64,000 nt of DNA from Bolinopsis microptera (Eukaryota > Ctenophora > Tentaculata > Lobata > Bolinopsidae). The stretch is from NCBI RefSeq assembly GCF_026151205.1, contig NC_087083.1, positions 10,723,460 through 10,787,459 of the forward strand, in the 5' to 3' direction. The notes beneath the pieces were generated by a model. It was not told the origin of the DNA. It ran no database searches and worked only from the letters and a program-made list of their open reading frames with translations. A program made the translations under genes and the position numbers. Each line of letters starts with the position of its first letter. Within the stretch, counting starts at the first letter, position 1. Of this stretch, positions 1 through 12,547 are shown piece by piece.

Positions 1-860
1 TACTATAATCATCACAACACACGCACTTAACACTGACAATAACGGAATTATAGTATCATGGTGATCATTGGAGTAACTATTATCATAATATAAGTATCAA
101 GTATCTTAATACAATTATAATTATAATCATACAAACTTTAAACTCGTTTCAGACCGAATTTGGATCGATCTAGGCAGGGCAGGCTTGATACTTTTATATT
201 GTTCCTTAAATTAACTTAAGGAACAGTAATTGGCGTGTTCCTTAAGTTAATTTTATCTAGATTACACACAGTGCCTACTGACTATCAGTTATCACTGCAG
301 ACCACTCTAATTGCATCAGTTAAAGAGTTGTAGTTGTAGGAATATAGGAATGTAGGAATATAGGAATGTAGGAGGTAAATATGTTTCAGTAGCGAATGTG
401 TTGGCCCCTGCTAGATATCATCTGAATTCTGATAAATGGTGATATTTACTGGTGACAACATCTTCTCGTTTTATTGAGCAATTTAATTGGATCCTAATTT
501 TAAGAGGCCAGTTGACTATGACAATAATATCACGTATTTAATAATATTATGTAACTTACTATCAGTACAGCTTTATTCAAATAAATAATATATATATAAT
601 GAGGTTTGATCGTCATCTTCTTACAGACTTCGATGACTGCGGCCGGTAGAGGGTCCGCAGTAGTCCCATTACCTTACCCCCCAGTTCCATAGCGGATATT
701 ATGCCAAATTATTAGGAACTGGGGGGTAAGTATTGCTGTATAGTGTACAACTACTACAAAAATAATATATATTATATATAAGTATATTTATATATAATAT
801 TATATAATAAATACCTTTATTTACGTAATTCAATATTTGATGAGCTACGACAGAATGGCG
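1..860. other. AT-rich non-coding stretch with a short hairpin
   Basis: No exon that I trust is visible. A short direct repeat alternating gtaggaatat and aggaatgtag lies at 336-373. A perfect 16-bp inverted repeat (arms 673-688 and 715-730, around a C6/G6 core) has a 26-bp loop. The stretch from about 760 to 810 is almost pure A/T. Confidence 0.5.
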
Positions 861-945
861 GTGTTCAGTGTTGTTATACAGTGTTGTTCTGTGTTGTTAA
901 GTGTTGTTCTGTGTTGTTCAATGTTGTTATACAGTGTTGTTCTGT
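861..945. repeat. Short GTGTTGTT-type tandem repeat
   Basis: Degenerate tandem copies of an 8-10 bp motif (gtgttgtt followed by ct, aa, ca or atacag). It makes a low-complexity frame on the plus strand that should not be read as a gene. Confidence 0.7.
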
Positions 946-1149
946 CCACACAGAGCTATAACTTAGCTGTACATTGCTTGTCATGTTTATGTGTTTATCG
1001 TACGTTGTTTAACAAGCTTTACATTGCACTGCACACAGTACACACTCCATCACATATCTTAACAGTGAACAACACTTAATCACACTTAACACTTAATAAC
1101 AGAGTTATACACAAACATCTGGACAACTAGAGTTGCAAACACGCGGCAT

Positions 1150-1243
1150 CAAGAGGTTAAAGTCAGATACTAATAATGCTTTAAGTTTCAGTTTGCAAGA
1201 GGTTAAAGTCAGATACTAATAATGCTAGTTAAGTTTCAGTTTG
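1150..1243. repeat. Two-copy tandem duplication (46/48 bp)
   Basis: The block beginning caagaggttaaagtcagata occurs twice head to tail, at 1150-1195 and 1196-1243. The second copy has a 2-bp insertion. No coding content is seen. Confidence 0.8.
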
Positions 1244-1295
1244 CCCCTGAAAATTACACCCTCTGTCAATAATCAATTCTGTTCCCAGGGGCCAA

Positions 1296-1433
1296 CTTAA
1301 GGGGTATACACCAAAACTGCCAACCCAAATGACCTCATAGGAAGTTCAGTAACCATCTAGCGCACCCTTAACATACCACAAAAATTCTATGCTAGGTCAT
1401 TTGGGTTGGCAGTTTTGGTGTATGCCCCTTAAG
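1296..1433. mobile_element. Foldback or MITE-like inverted repeat with 40-bp arms
   Basis: The left arm at 1296-1335 and the right arm at 1394-1433 are reverse complements with one mismatch over 40 bp, separated by 58 bp. The arms begin cttaaggggtatacacc. This is the shape of a foldback transposon or MITE. I see no convincing target-site duplication, so the superfamily is unknown. Confidence 0.6.
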
Positions 1434-1456
1434 GTGAAAATACTATATCAATAAGT

Positions 1457-1822
1457 TTAGTACTCTAGTACTCTAGTAGCAGAAGTTAGGGTCATAGAAC
1501 AGACAAGGCTGGTAGGTCGGGCGCCTATAGGTTTTATTATGCCCTTGTTGGAACCGTTAAAGGGTTTCATTTTTGAATTCAATATTTTGACGTCTCTGTC
1601 CAAAATGTTCCGCAGTAATTGGAAGTAAAAGAATTTTCCAGAACACACAATTTTAGAGCTTGGTACACCTGTCATCGGGCTAATTTCTATCATTAAAGCC
1701 AGCAAGCCAGCAGCGGAAGAAACCAGTAAAGTGCAAATAGCACTAGCTGTGTAACCAGTATAGTGCATAATAAAGCTGTGGAGATGTGTAACGAGCACAT
1801 TGTAGAATAATATAACGAGCAC
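1457..1822 (-). other. Unassigned 121-codon open frame with a hydrophobic half
   Basis: An uninterrupted minus-strand frame. The first half is hydrophobic (LLVSSAAGLLALMIEIS) and the second half is mixed and lysine-rich. No family motif is recognised. Candidate acceptor-like CAG sites occur inside its upstream part, so if it is real it is probably an exon rather than an intact gene. In DNA this AT-rich a 121-codon frame is uncommon but not decisive. Confidence 0.25.
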
Positions 1823-2392
1823 ATTGACTGAATTATACGGTTAAAACTTTAGAGTTTTCTTTATTTTAAAAATACAGTGTTAGAACTAGTTTTAACGATA
1901 TGTTGCACTATACATGGAGCTACAAGGTGTGATTATTATAATATAATATTAATTATAACATGTTATGATCTAATGCAGTATATACTATTATAATGATATA
2001 TAACTACACGTCTTTACTGATACTAACATATGATAACATATAATTATAATATTTATATGAAGTATAATACATGACTGCACTTTACTGTAGGACATATTAT
2101 GAAGATTGAAGCCCCCCTACCGTACCTCCCCTGCAGTTGAGCACTTCCTTGCTCTAAAAGAAGCTGTAAACTGTACTGTAGGACATATTACTAAACTTAC
2201 CTTTCAGTGAGGTTGACGCCTTAAATAACTAATATCCTCAGAGTGCACTTTTAATAAATATACAGGTGCACTTTTATAAAGAGTTTACAGCTGGTTACAG
2301 CTACAGAGCTCCTGCGGGTTTTAACAGTTTCTAGCTGCAGCTTTACATGACACACACTATTATATATTTTATATTGTATACATATGCATTAT

Positions 2393-2909
2393 GCCGTGTA
2401 ACAGGTACCGTGTAACAGGTACCGTGTAACAGGTACCGTGTAACAGGTGCCGTGTAACAGGTGCCGTGTAACAGGTACCGTGTTAAAGGTGCCGTGTAAC
2501 AGGTGCCGTGTAACAGGTACCGTGTAAAAGGTACCATGTAAAAGGTACCGTGTAAAAGGTACCGTGTAACAGGTACCGTGTAACAGGTACCGTGTAACAG
2601 GTACCGTGTAACAGGTACCGTGTAACAGGTACCGTGTAACAGGTACCGTGTAACAGGTACCGTGTAACAGGTGCCGTGTAACAGGTGCCGTGTAACAGGT
2701 ACCGTGTAACGGGGTACCGTGCAACAGGTACCGTGTAACAGGTACCGTGTAACAGGTACCGTGTAACAGGTACCGTGTAACAGGTACCGTGTAACAGGTA
2801 CCGTGTAACAGGTACCGTGTAACAGGTACCGTGTAACAGGTACCGTGTAACAGGTACCGTGTAACAGGTACCGTGTAACAGGTACCGTGTAACAGGTACC
2901 GTGTAAAAG
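2393..2909. repeat. 14-bp minisatellite (KpnI-site unit), about 37 copies
   Basis: Head-to-tail copies of a 14-bp unit, ggtaccgtgtaaca, with A/G variation (GGTACC or GGTGCC) and one irregular copy near 2703-2730. Because 14 is not a multiple of 3 and the minus strand lacks stops in the unit, it produces long artificial open frames on the minus strand. Confidence 0.95.
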
Positions 2910-5304
2910 CCAACAGGTGGCTAATGGCTATACATAGAATATACGTGGCACTATTCATGGAGTGACTGCAATTATTAATCTTAATTATTACTCGATAAAA
3001 TATTAAAATTGTTCATGTTCAATTAGGTGATTATATAATTAATTATTATAACCAATTTTGAACAACTACTGGTAGTTTTACTTTTAAGTTTAGTTAGTAT
3101 AGTTATTCACAGTTCATTGTTCATGTTTACTGTTCAGTTGATTGACTAACTCCTCTATATTTCTCACATATAAAGAGTACAAATATTTGTGTGTAATTCC
3201 CCAGGATAAGGCTAATAACCCTCTCATTAAGTTAGATTTCAAAAAAGTCTCAATCTAGCTAGCTTGGAACCGTGTAACGTAATTAATACAACTTGAAGAC
3301 TGAGGAGGCACCTCCAGGAAGTTTATAAACTAGTAACTAATGATCTAAAGTATGTGATATTTAGTTTGTGTCGATACTGTTTCAATTACGGTGTGATTAA
3401 TGTCTTAATGACTCTAGACAGAATTATTGTAATGAAAAATAATGAATAACAGAGTCTAGACTTGAACTCATTCATGATTCATGTCCTCTTAATACCATCT
3501 AGCTAGTTAGGGAGTTTAGAAACTGTATAATCTATACTAATAATCCCAATAAATGTGTGTGTACGTGTGTTACACTAGTATGGATATATTGTCTGAATTG
3601 AAGATTCAAAAGGACCTGACTTTCATTCAACAAACTTTGAAAAGTCGATTCTATTCATCGGCTGTACTGCATTTTGTACTGCATTTTCTTGCTGAGCTGT
3701 ACAGATATACTTCTTTAGTGATGTTGAAATAGTAAGACGTGTTGAAATATGTTGATATTTGTTGAAATGTTACCTGAGAAAGGTCCATCCTAACGTCTAA
3801 GGTAATGAGAACGGTAAGTAATGTAACTTTCAATGTCATGTGTTACCACTTACCAGCTCAATGTCAAGTGTCACCTGCTCGCTAGTAAAGTAGTGTAACT
3901 TGTCACGTGTTACCTGCTCGCTAGAAATATCCCTATGCGCTTAAATTCTTAGACTTCTGTAGACTTAGTTCATTATCATTTATCCTTAATACAACAACAA
4001 GATACAAGGGCAGGTCTTTCCCACAAGTTGGGATGGCCTGAGGTGCTTATCTCCTTTTTGATAACCCTAAGCTACTCTGTGCCAAGGGACTATACTAGCC
4101 GACAAATACTTATCCTTAATACTCTAAACTATATCCATTTCTAACACTAAGCAATGTTAGACTGTATTCACTACTCAAGATCTCACTTTTCAGTACGCGC
4201 TACTTAATAGAGTGATTTAAATAAACATAATCGTATATTTGTCATTATGTCGCTGCGCACGGAGCAGGGAGCTCTGACTACTGATCTTCAATTCGATCAA
4301 ATAGTTGATATAGTCACCGGAGTAATTTAACTTAGAATAATAATATTTAAACATATAATGTGTCAGGAGCAATGACTTTGAGTTGTTAATGACCAAATAT
4401 GGTGATGTTGATGACCAAATATGGTAACGGTTGGTAGGTTTCCACAACCGCTCAATGACCAATGAACCTAAACAGATTTTACACCTATATGACAAATGAC
4501 AATGTCATTAAACTTAACGCACCGTCTTTAGACTTTAAAAGATGGTAGTACGGCTTCAAGTTGTTATGTAAATTGCAATTGAATTATTGTTTTACGCCTA
4601 ATTTATAACGAACATTACACATTTAAATAACGGACATTAAACACAATGTTAAAGGACAATAAACAAGATGAAACCTTGTCAAAAATACAGAGTTAGAAAA
4701 CCTGGTGAAAGGTTAGAATAAAGCCCCACAAAAAATAAGTTCCTGGAAATGTATCATGTAGTGATCTGTTTGATGAGAAATAACACTAATGTGATAAATT
4801 GTGATTACTCATTATTTTACATAAATTATGATAGTTATAAATTACTCATAATTTTACTCGATTTCTGTTTATGCCCCGTCGAAATGTCACTCTCACGTTA
4901 TGTACGTCTAACGTTTAGTTTCTACACTATCACGTCATATTGTACGTCCAACGTTTAGTTTCTATGTATTGACTGGCTGTAAATTTAAAATTTATCATAA
5001 TATAAATAATTCTTTCTATTAGTTTTAACATGACGTACCATCTCAGACAGGTAGTAGAACAGCCATTTAGTAAAAGAGGCAGATAGTCACCAGAAAGTTC
5101 AATGTTTTGTCAGATCACAGACGACTTGTCTTTATACATATTAACCATCTTGTGCGAGTAACATAAGCAACAGCTTTATTACAATATGTGTATAAGCAAC
5201 AAAATAATGTGTATAACCTGCAGTTAGCATGCCAATGTCCTGTTTAGTAAACAGGTGAAACACAAACACAGCAGCGGGTAGCTGACTAATAGCAATTGTT
5301 TTAT
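2910..5304. other. AT-rich non-coding stretch
   Basis: No supported exon. A partial repeat of a motif containing gtgttacctgctcgctag lies around 3840-3930. The ORFs at 3651-3839 and 4217-4495 (minus) and 4749-4958 (plus) are short, of skewed composition and without family motifs; I treat them as chance. Confidence 0.45.
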
Positions 5305-5667
5305 CACTGCCAGTCAGTCAGTCACTGTCAGTCACTGCCAGTCAGTCAGTCACTGTCAGTCAGTCAGTCACTGTCAGTCAATGCCAGTCAGTCACTGCCA
5401 GTCAGTCAGTCACTGCTAGTCACTGCTAGTCACTGTTAGTCACTGCCAGTCAGTCAGTCACTGCCAGTCACTGTCAGTCAATGCCAGTCAGTCAGTCACT
5501 GCCAGCCAGTCAGTCACTGCCAGTCAGTCAGTCACTGCCAGTCAGTCAGTCACTGCTAGTCACTGTCAGTCACTGCTAGTCACTGTCAGTCACTGCCAGT
5601 CAGTCAGTCACTACCAGTCACTGTCAGTCACTGCCTGTCAGTCAGTCACTGACAGTCACTGTCAGTC
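5305..5667. repeat. CAGTCA/CACTGC compound minisatellite
   Basis: About 360 bp built from cagt, cagtcagtcactgc and gtcactgtcagtcactgc units of 10 and 14 bp, with variable order. No open frame of interest. Confidence 0.95.
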
Positions 5668-8310
5668 TTCCATACTATGCTCGTTATCAATATCATAATG
5701 TGACCCTGCTTGCAATGTTTTACAACTATGATACACGGTCTTGTGAGATGGCCAGATGGTGTATTGCACACAGAGATTTCAGCAATATCAGATTTCTTCA
5801 GAACAAAGACTGTTAACGATGGGTGTGCCCCTCACTCGAAGTGTTTACTGCCGGCGCAGTGTTAGCGAAAAGCTCATTAATAATCACCGTGTAACACTGT
5901 TGTTTCTCAGCAGCCTAACTAAATCGAAATAAATATGTTTACAAATTTGGACTTTTTCATCCGAGGTACCCGTTTTTCTTTTTAATAGAATTTTGCGGGA
6001 CCGTTTAGTGGTTTTTTACACAATCTACAGAAAGCAAAATATATTTTTACAGTAGTTTCGCATGTAGGACAGGAAACGTCATATAAATTAACCAAATTAT
6101 GTCATGCTATGCGGTTTGAATACTTGAATACTAATTTGATGAATTTAGTTCAAGTGATTCATGTAAAAACTTTGAAAATACGATTGATTTTCTCATGTTC
6201 TCAACCTTACTGTCTTGATGGTGTGCGCGTGTGGTTTCATGTCATGCAAGCTACAAAACACATGGTAGATCTACAGAGCCTTACTTTCCTTCACATTAGG
6301 ACCTAGCAAAAGAGACTTCATCTCCAGACGCATTTAGAATGAAATGGCGATTTAGCATCTTCAAAATGAAAATTCGCAATTTAGCAACCACAATATGGTC
6401 ACTTCATCGAGAAATTGTGTCATGGTGCGGTCTTCAACTTGAATACTAATTTCATGAAACTTTGAATTTATGTCAAATCTTGTTCAAATGAATGCAATTT
6501 ATATATTCATCAAGGACAAGCCATAAATTCCTCACGGTTTATATTATACATGTTCGAAATTTCAAACATTTATTTCTTTTCTAAAGTTTACAATTCCGAG
6601 AAACAACGGAGTAAATAGTAAAACTGTTTATCACCTATCTAGGATGTTTCAATTAACCAGCTTCTCACCCATTGGCCCTGCTATATTATTACTTTACCAT
6701 CACCATTCTTGTAGTGTACACTAACGTTATACATATTAAGTAGAGTGCAAATGTTAGGAATTTAGCAAATGTTAGGAATTTAGCAACATTCCGGATTACA
6801 CTATTAGCTAAATATTAAGGATTAATTAATATTCAGCAGCGTCCCATAGGTATTTAGTAATTATACCATTCGCTGAATATTTTGTATCATTAAATATTAT
6901 TCAGTAGTCGAGACTCGAGAGGTTATCCGGACACTCTAATTTACATTAGTCTTTATCATTGATTAGTGCAGCACATTAATATTTTTGTAGTGCAGAGTAC
7001 AATGTCATTATGAAGAATATCAGACATCATATGCGTTAAAAATGGCATTTTGAGTAAAGAAATATCAACATTGAATACATGAATATTAAATAATGTGAGG
7101 CTAATCACGATATAGTTTAAAGAAACATCATCCAGTTCTAGTTTTTATGATGGATTTGAATCTTAGGCTATGATTAAAATTAACAATAAAGGATCAGCAA
7201 AATATACAGCGATAGTTCACTTTATGGGTAATTGGATCTTGTTGACTCAAAAATGCCTACACTTGCGTTTTGTGCATTCACAAATGCACAAAGATGCATA
7301 CAAAATTACTTAAATGGATCAGGATATATGCTATAGCTATGATAATGTGAAAATTCACAATAATGGGTCAGCAAAATTTACATAATAATATTTCACTTTA
7401 TGAGTAGTTGAATCTCATGTACTCAAAATATGCCTACACTCACGCCCCGCGCACACACAAACGCACAAAAACTCACCTCCTTACAATTCTTACCTCCAAT
7501 AGGAAAACCTGAACACTATCACTTTTTGGTCAACCGAAACAATACGGACCTTCATCAAGAGAAGTTTGAAGTCTTTCATCACAAGATTAACACTTCAAGA
7601 TGCTTTATGGACCCCACTGCTATGAAAGTTCCGATGGAAAGTACGGAGTACCTTGCTGCATTCATGATCCAACCCAGAAAAGGATCTGGAAGTCTTTAGT
7701 TTATCTTAAACCAGGAGGATGTCAGTGCTTTCCTCACATTATGATAAAAGCACACAATATTTGATTTTTGCGGACGCAGTGAGAGTCTCCACTCAAAGCA
7801 CATATTGGTAAAGGAGATGACCTTGCAGGTCTTTGCTACCTCAAAGAACAGATCCAACCTTTGATTCCAAGATATTCATGAACCTCATCTATAAAACAAT
7901 GGTTCGCATGGCAATGATAGGCTTGAGCACTACTTGGCCTCATAGAATTCTTTCTTAAGTACTTCGCACTCTTTTTCGGAGTCTACGGCAGTCAAATTTG
8001 AACTATTGAATTCCCAGTCAAGTGGTCTACATGTCATAATTTGAAACTTTCATCAAACAATATGTAGAATTATATGCCAGCAATGGCAACAAAGAATGTT
8101 TAGGCTGGGGAAATGCTCAGACTGGTTTAGCAGGCACAGGTAAACAGAATTGACTCCACTATATGATTGGGGAAACCAGTAGTATCCACTATCCATGTTA
8201 CAAGTGCTCTGGACTCTTACTCTGGCCCCCATCACAATATGATGGCTCCATCAATCTAACTACTTCATCAAACTAACAAGAACACAAAGATAGATCAGAA
8301 ATGTAATTAC
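5668..8310. other. Intron or intergenic DNA, probably first part of a long calpain intron
   Basis: No calpain exon could be found between the last recognised calpain exon (8311) and the left edge. The plus frame at 7430-7699 (89 codons, with DLHQEKFEVFHHKI and CFMDPTAMKVPMES) has balanced composition and resembles a decayed transposon or retroposed fragment. Similar-looking pieces continue to about 7880 with stops. I cannot assign a family. Confidence 0.35.
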
Positions 8311-9146
8311 CTTGTTGAGAAGTAGAGGATCCTGAGCAATGCAAGCCACAGATGCAACGAACCAGCAGTTACCAAGACGACCTTGATCTACATCCTTTGC
8401 ACTTACACCGTCAACAAACATCCTGGCCTCGGGGTTGATGTCCTGGAAAGGGAGTATTGATTATTATGCTAAATATCACATTGGAACTTAGGTCACATAT
8501 ATTATATTTTTGTTTGCAATTGAAGCATCATTGTGCCCTCATGTGATTCTAAATAATAATTTGTTGACTTAATAACAATCGTACCCTGGGTCGTTTCCAT
8601 TCAATGCCCTGTATCTTTGGTTCTCCCTCCCATAGCGCAATATCATTAGGTCCAAACTCAGGATCAGTCCAGAGTTCTCCTTTAGCCAAACATTGATCTC
8701 TTATCTGCAGGTTAGTAGAACCGTAATAACAGATAGTGTGTAGGACCGTAGAAGCGGGAAATAGTAATAATATTCATTAAATATTTATTTTTTTATTTGA
8801 AAATTCAATTAATTATTATATAATATAAATCAAGCGTTACACTTCAGCCATACAGTACCATGAAAAATTAATTTTACTAAAAATTAACATTTCATCTTTT
8901 CAAGTTGATGGATAAAGAAAAGAAACTGATTATTTTGTACTTACAACATTATAATCTTGGTCTTTGTATTTAAGAATGCTGGGATCCGAGACTCTTCCCA
9001 TTTTATTTTTTCAGCTGATGGCTAAAAAAATGAGCTAATTATTTTGTACTTACAACATTATAATCTTGGTCTTTGTATTTAAGAATGCTTGGATCAGAGA
9101 CGTTTTTCTTTTTGAATACTTTCTTGAAAGACCCAGGAAGAGGCAT
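8311..9146 (-). CDS. Calpain-5/TRA-3-like cysteine protease, N-terminal exons (partial)
   Basis: Calpains are intracellular calcium-dependent cysteine proteases. Three successive minus-strand exons splice in phase: first exon 9146-9054 (31 codons), exon 8704-8585 (40 codons) and exon 8442-8311 (44 codons). All have GT donors and the two downstream exons have AG acceptors. The product starts with a short basic leader and then reads YKDQDYNV, a GELWTDPEFGPNDIALW segment, WKRPR, and EARMFVDG...QGRLGNCWFVAS. This follows the order of the CAPN5/6 (TRA-3) N-terminus, and the catalytic Cys sits in GNCW. The exons with the catalytic His and Asn, the C2-like domain and the stop were not found down to position 1. 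They lie beyond the left edge, or the copy is truncated. A second first exon is listed separately. Family assignment is strong; intactness is unknown. Confidence 0.85.
8895..9115. repeat. Tandem duplication of about 110 bp around the calpain first exons
   Basis: Segments near 8905-9000 and 9014-9110 share the run tacttacaacattataatc and the neighbouring exon sequence with few differences. The duplication carries splice donor plus coding sequence. Confidence 0.75.
8945..9001 (-). CDS. Alternative (duplicated) first coding exon of the calpain-like gene
   Basis: This 57-bp segment starts at ATG 9001 and ends at a GTAAGT donor. It encodes MGRV followed by the same 15 residues (SDPSILKYKDQDYNV) as the more distal first exon at 9146-9054, with the same phase. 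The similarity extends into the intron on the donor side, so a block of about 110 bp was tandemly duplicated. Either copy can splice in frame to the exon at 8704. An AG acceptor-like site lies upstream of this ATG, so it could also be a mutually exclusive internal exon, but an in-frame TGA precedes the ATG. Confidence 0.6.
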
Positions 9147-9149
9147 ATC

Positions 9150-10728
9150 AAACTAAAATTGTTGATTTTATTGATTAATCAACATACAAATTGCTAATCA
9201 CAGCAGGAAATAAATAATATTCTCAGTACAGCAAGTTATAATAGAATGTAAAATAATCCAAGTTGGACTATTATTGTCCCACTAATTTGTTAGTGGGACC
9301 CATTTGACCTTATCATGATTGGCCAATCAGCTTCTCCAGCAAACCAGTGGAACCCACGAAACTATTATAAAATCACATGACTATTCAGAAATCTGGAGTA
9401 TTTGTAATCTTGTGCCTAAATCAACGATCTCGTCATTATATTATGATCAACAGTCTGTTGCATTGCTTGATTGGTTGCAGACTAATGAAGCTCATTATTG
9501 CACATTAGCCTGATTAGTGATTTGACATGAAAAATTGTCTTTTCTCAACGTTACACCATTGGTATGGTTCCTAGCTCAAAAAGATCTCATTTTATGACTT
9601 CTGTGCCACACTGTATATTCTCAATGAGGCTAACGATAACTTCAATCACAAGAACATTCTTGCATAATAAGAATCTTGGCCTCCTCTTCATAACAACAAT
9701 AGATATTTTTGAAAACAAACAACTGACATTATTGTTCATCATGCACATGCTGGAAAACGAGGTGATTGTAAGCTTTGCATTTACTTTACTGTATGTCTAG
9801 TTGCTAGATCTTGTGAATCCAGAAGTTAATGAGTGAGACACACAGAGTGCAGTTCTGAATCAAAAGGAACAAGTTACTCCAATAACATGGAATTGGATAG
9901 TACAGAAAGAAGTTAAGATCAAACGCTTATTATAAACTAGAGCAGCTTTGAATAATAATAATAATAATAAATCTATACTGTTACATAATTTAAAAATTAT
10001 GGCCCCTTATTGTGGGCAGAGTATGTGTCTTTATTTAAGTGTCCTGATTTAAAAATCATCTGAGTGACTGCATTAAAATAATTTAAGGAGAGTACCATAA
10101 AAACGTTAAAACAAAAGGAGTAACAACTAGAACTTACTACAGTAATATTAATATCAACATTAGAACAAAATACAGTCACCTAATTCTCTTCAGCTTTGAA
10201 TAAGCACTAATAAAATGTTTCAAACAGAATACAGATAATTTCAGCAATGGTAATTGTCGAAAAAAGAATATGATTTCTAAATGTATTGTAAATGACTTTC
10301 ATTTTTGGAATGTTTCGAAAGAAGTTTTAACAAGAATTGAAGGTACCAGTTATAAATCAAGAGGCTTGCATATAATGAACATATTGACACGGGTGCAGAG
10401 TTGAGTCTATACGGAACCTAGTAGTTTCAGATCCTTGTTTAACTTAACTTAACTTATATCAGTAATAAGGAAAAACACAATGATTATCTGGGGTTCCATC
10501 CTTATGTAGCAAAGAAACGTTTTATAAATCTTTACTCCACTGGGAAGTATGAATAAATTAAATTTTGTAATGTTGTTTTTATTCATGATTAATATTTGAT
10601 AAATTATTACCTTTAAATTTGATGGAGAAATATTTATTTTTCCATGTAGTGTGATGATACTTTGTAAACATTAGTGATGATGTTATGTCATAATTTTTAC
10701 TTTACTTTATTTTACTTTGCTATAAGGA
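9150..10728. other. Non-coding stretch upstream of the calpain-like gene
   Basis: A small hairpin (gtcccacta / tagtgggac, about 9276-9300) lies 130-155 bp upstream of the distal calpain ATG. An (AAT)n tract lies near 9953-9970. Several 60-80 codon frames have no recognisable content. No promoter element can be named with confidence. Confidence 0.4.
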
Positions 10729-10736
10729 TAGACACC

Positions 10737-11022
10737 CAGTGGCGTAACGAAGGGCCCTGCTGACCCCGCTGTGCAGGGGGGCGCCGTCTTAGGGGGGCGC
10801 CAAATCGTCATTTGAATGTGGGACAATTTCGAAAACTTAACTAAAGTACTAGCAAAACTGCGCGTTTTGCTCTAGATACACACTTTTATAGAGATTTTAC
10901 CGGCGTATCCTCTTAAATCGCCTAATTTGTTCAATTTTAGGGAGGGGCACCAAAAGGAGAGGGGCGCCAACAGGGGGGCGCCTTTTCGGCAGGGGGCGCC
11001 AACAGGCAACGTTACGCCACTG
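10737..11022. mobile_element. Non-autonomous hAT-type MITE with perfect 8-bp target duplication
   Basis: A 286-bp element bounded by perfect 13-bp terminal inverted repeats (CAGTGGCGTAACG at 10737 and its complement ending at 11022). The 8-bp sequence TAGACACC flanks it directly on both sides (10729-10736 and 11023-11030). An 8-bp duplication with CAG...CTG ends is the hAT signature. The interior is GC-rich, with several ggggggcgcc runs, unlike the AT-rich surroundings. There is no transposase frame. The perfect duplication indicates a fairly recent insertion. Confidence 0.9.
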
Positions 11023-11030
11023 TAGACACC

Positions 11031-12547
11031 CTCGAAAAATGAATAGACCAATACAATAGATTAAAAGCAATAAAAATGGTACAAATTTTAAAAACTGGGG
11101 TACAAAAAAATATAACCCTTTGTAATATAAAAGTGGTCAACTAAAAATAAAATCCACAAATTCACATCACAACAAAAAGCAGTTTAGACCCCCACCAAAC
11201 AAGCACTTCATGACCTTTTAAGGTACAGGAGGTTTTTAAGCTTTGAATAAGCTGAAACAAATCTGGTATTTAAACTTGACCCTTGATTGACCCTAGATGC
11301 AGGTATATCCCCTGCTACTGTTGAGACTGGAGACCAAATTATATTAGTAACAATGTTCAATGTTAAGATTTTATTGCTTAATGTCTTGAAACAATAAACA
11401 TTGAACAGGTAACTGTGAATAAAGCTGTGATAAAAAGGATCCATGTGTCAAAGGATTATGACATTTGGTAGAATCCACTAAGTATAACTTCAGTCGAACG
11501 TCACAGCTGTAAGTGTGGGAGATCGATCTGACAATAATCTCTGTTTTAATTTAAACTTGTATTTATATTGCACTTGCTATTGTTAACAAATTTGACCGTA
11601 ATAGTCTTTTAGTCTTAATATGAGCCTTGTCTCTAAAAACTTAACTGAACTAGCGTTTCGGTGTGTGCAAAAGCTTTCAGGCACATACATTCCTTGTCCC
11701 GTGTAGTGAGTTACCTGTCCTTCCAAATTAACCAAACTAGCAGTCAAGAACAAAAAGTCATACACCAAATGGGCATTATATTTTATGAATTATTTTACAT
11801 CTCTTATTCTGTAAAATGTGCTAAAATTAAATATCTTGTTTCATTGAATTTCTTGTTTCATTGAATATGTAACAATTGATTTTAAATCACTAAAAATTAC
11901 TTTAGATCGATGCAAAATTCAATAAAACGTTTAAAAAAATGCTTCGATATGATTTAAATATATTGAGCTAGGATAATTTCATATTTGTAAAAGTATTCAA
12001 AAATTTTGTAAACCAGTCATGCCCTGCGCGACTTACTTTGTACTGCATTGTAGTGTCCAGTCAATTTTTTAAAGCGCGCAAATGAGCATATTGGTTTGAC
12101 AGCCACTAATTTTGAAAAATGATACACGTCTAAAGCGAGCTTTTTTTGGGAAATTGACAATTTAAGTTATTTTAAGTTAACTTAACACCTAAAATTTATG
12201 TTTTACAATATTAAATATGCATAACCTGAGTTTAAGAGCAGCACATTTTTAAATAAATTTCACAAGTACTATCAAATAAAATGCAATTTATGTTCATATG
12301 CTGTTATAAAACCAAACTGATCCTTGATTGACGACGTAAATCTTTTGCAGCTTGGTGTGGCCCAATACTGCATTTTGCTCTTTCTGATTTTTTATTTCGC
12401 ACGCCAGTCCGCGCCGTGTGCCATGTGTGCAGTACTCTTTTTAAGGTTCGTGAACAAGAGAAAAGTGCGAAGCCAGAAGCGTAAAAGAAGAATTGAATAC
12501 ATGAAAAAAGTAAACAATAGACTAGCAAGCTAGGTATGCTAATTTTT
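11031..12547. other. AT-rich non-coding stretch
   Basis: Several 60-78 codon frames on both strands are short, mutually overlapping and without motifs. No splice-consistent exon chain was found. Confidence 0.4.

Noticed and set aside
2343-2958. 64- and 189-codon minus frames
   Set aside because: Pure translations of the 14-bp minisatellite.
12304-12533. Overlapping 74- and 69-codon frames on both strands
   Set aside because: No motif, no splice support, and mutual overlap; likely chance.
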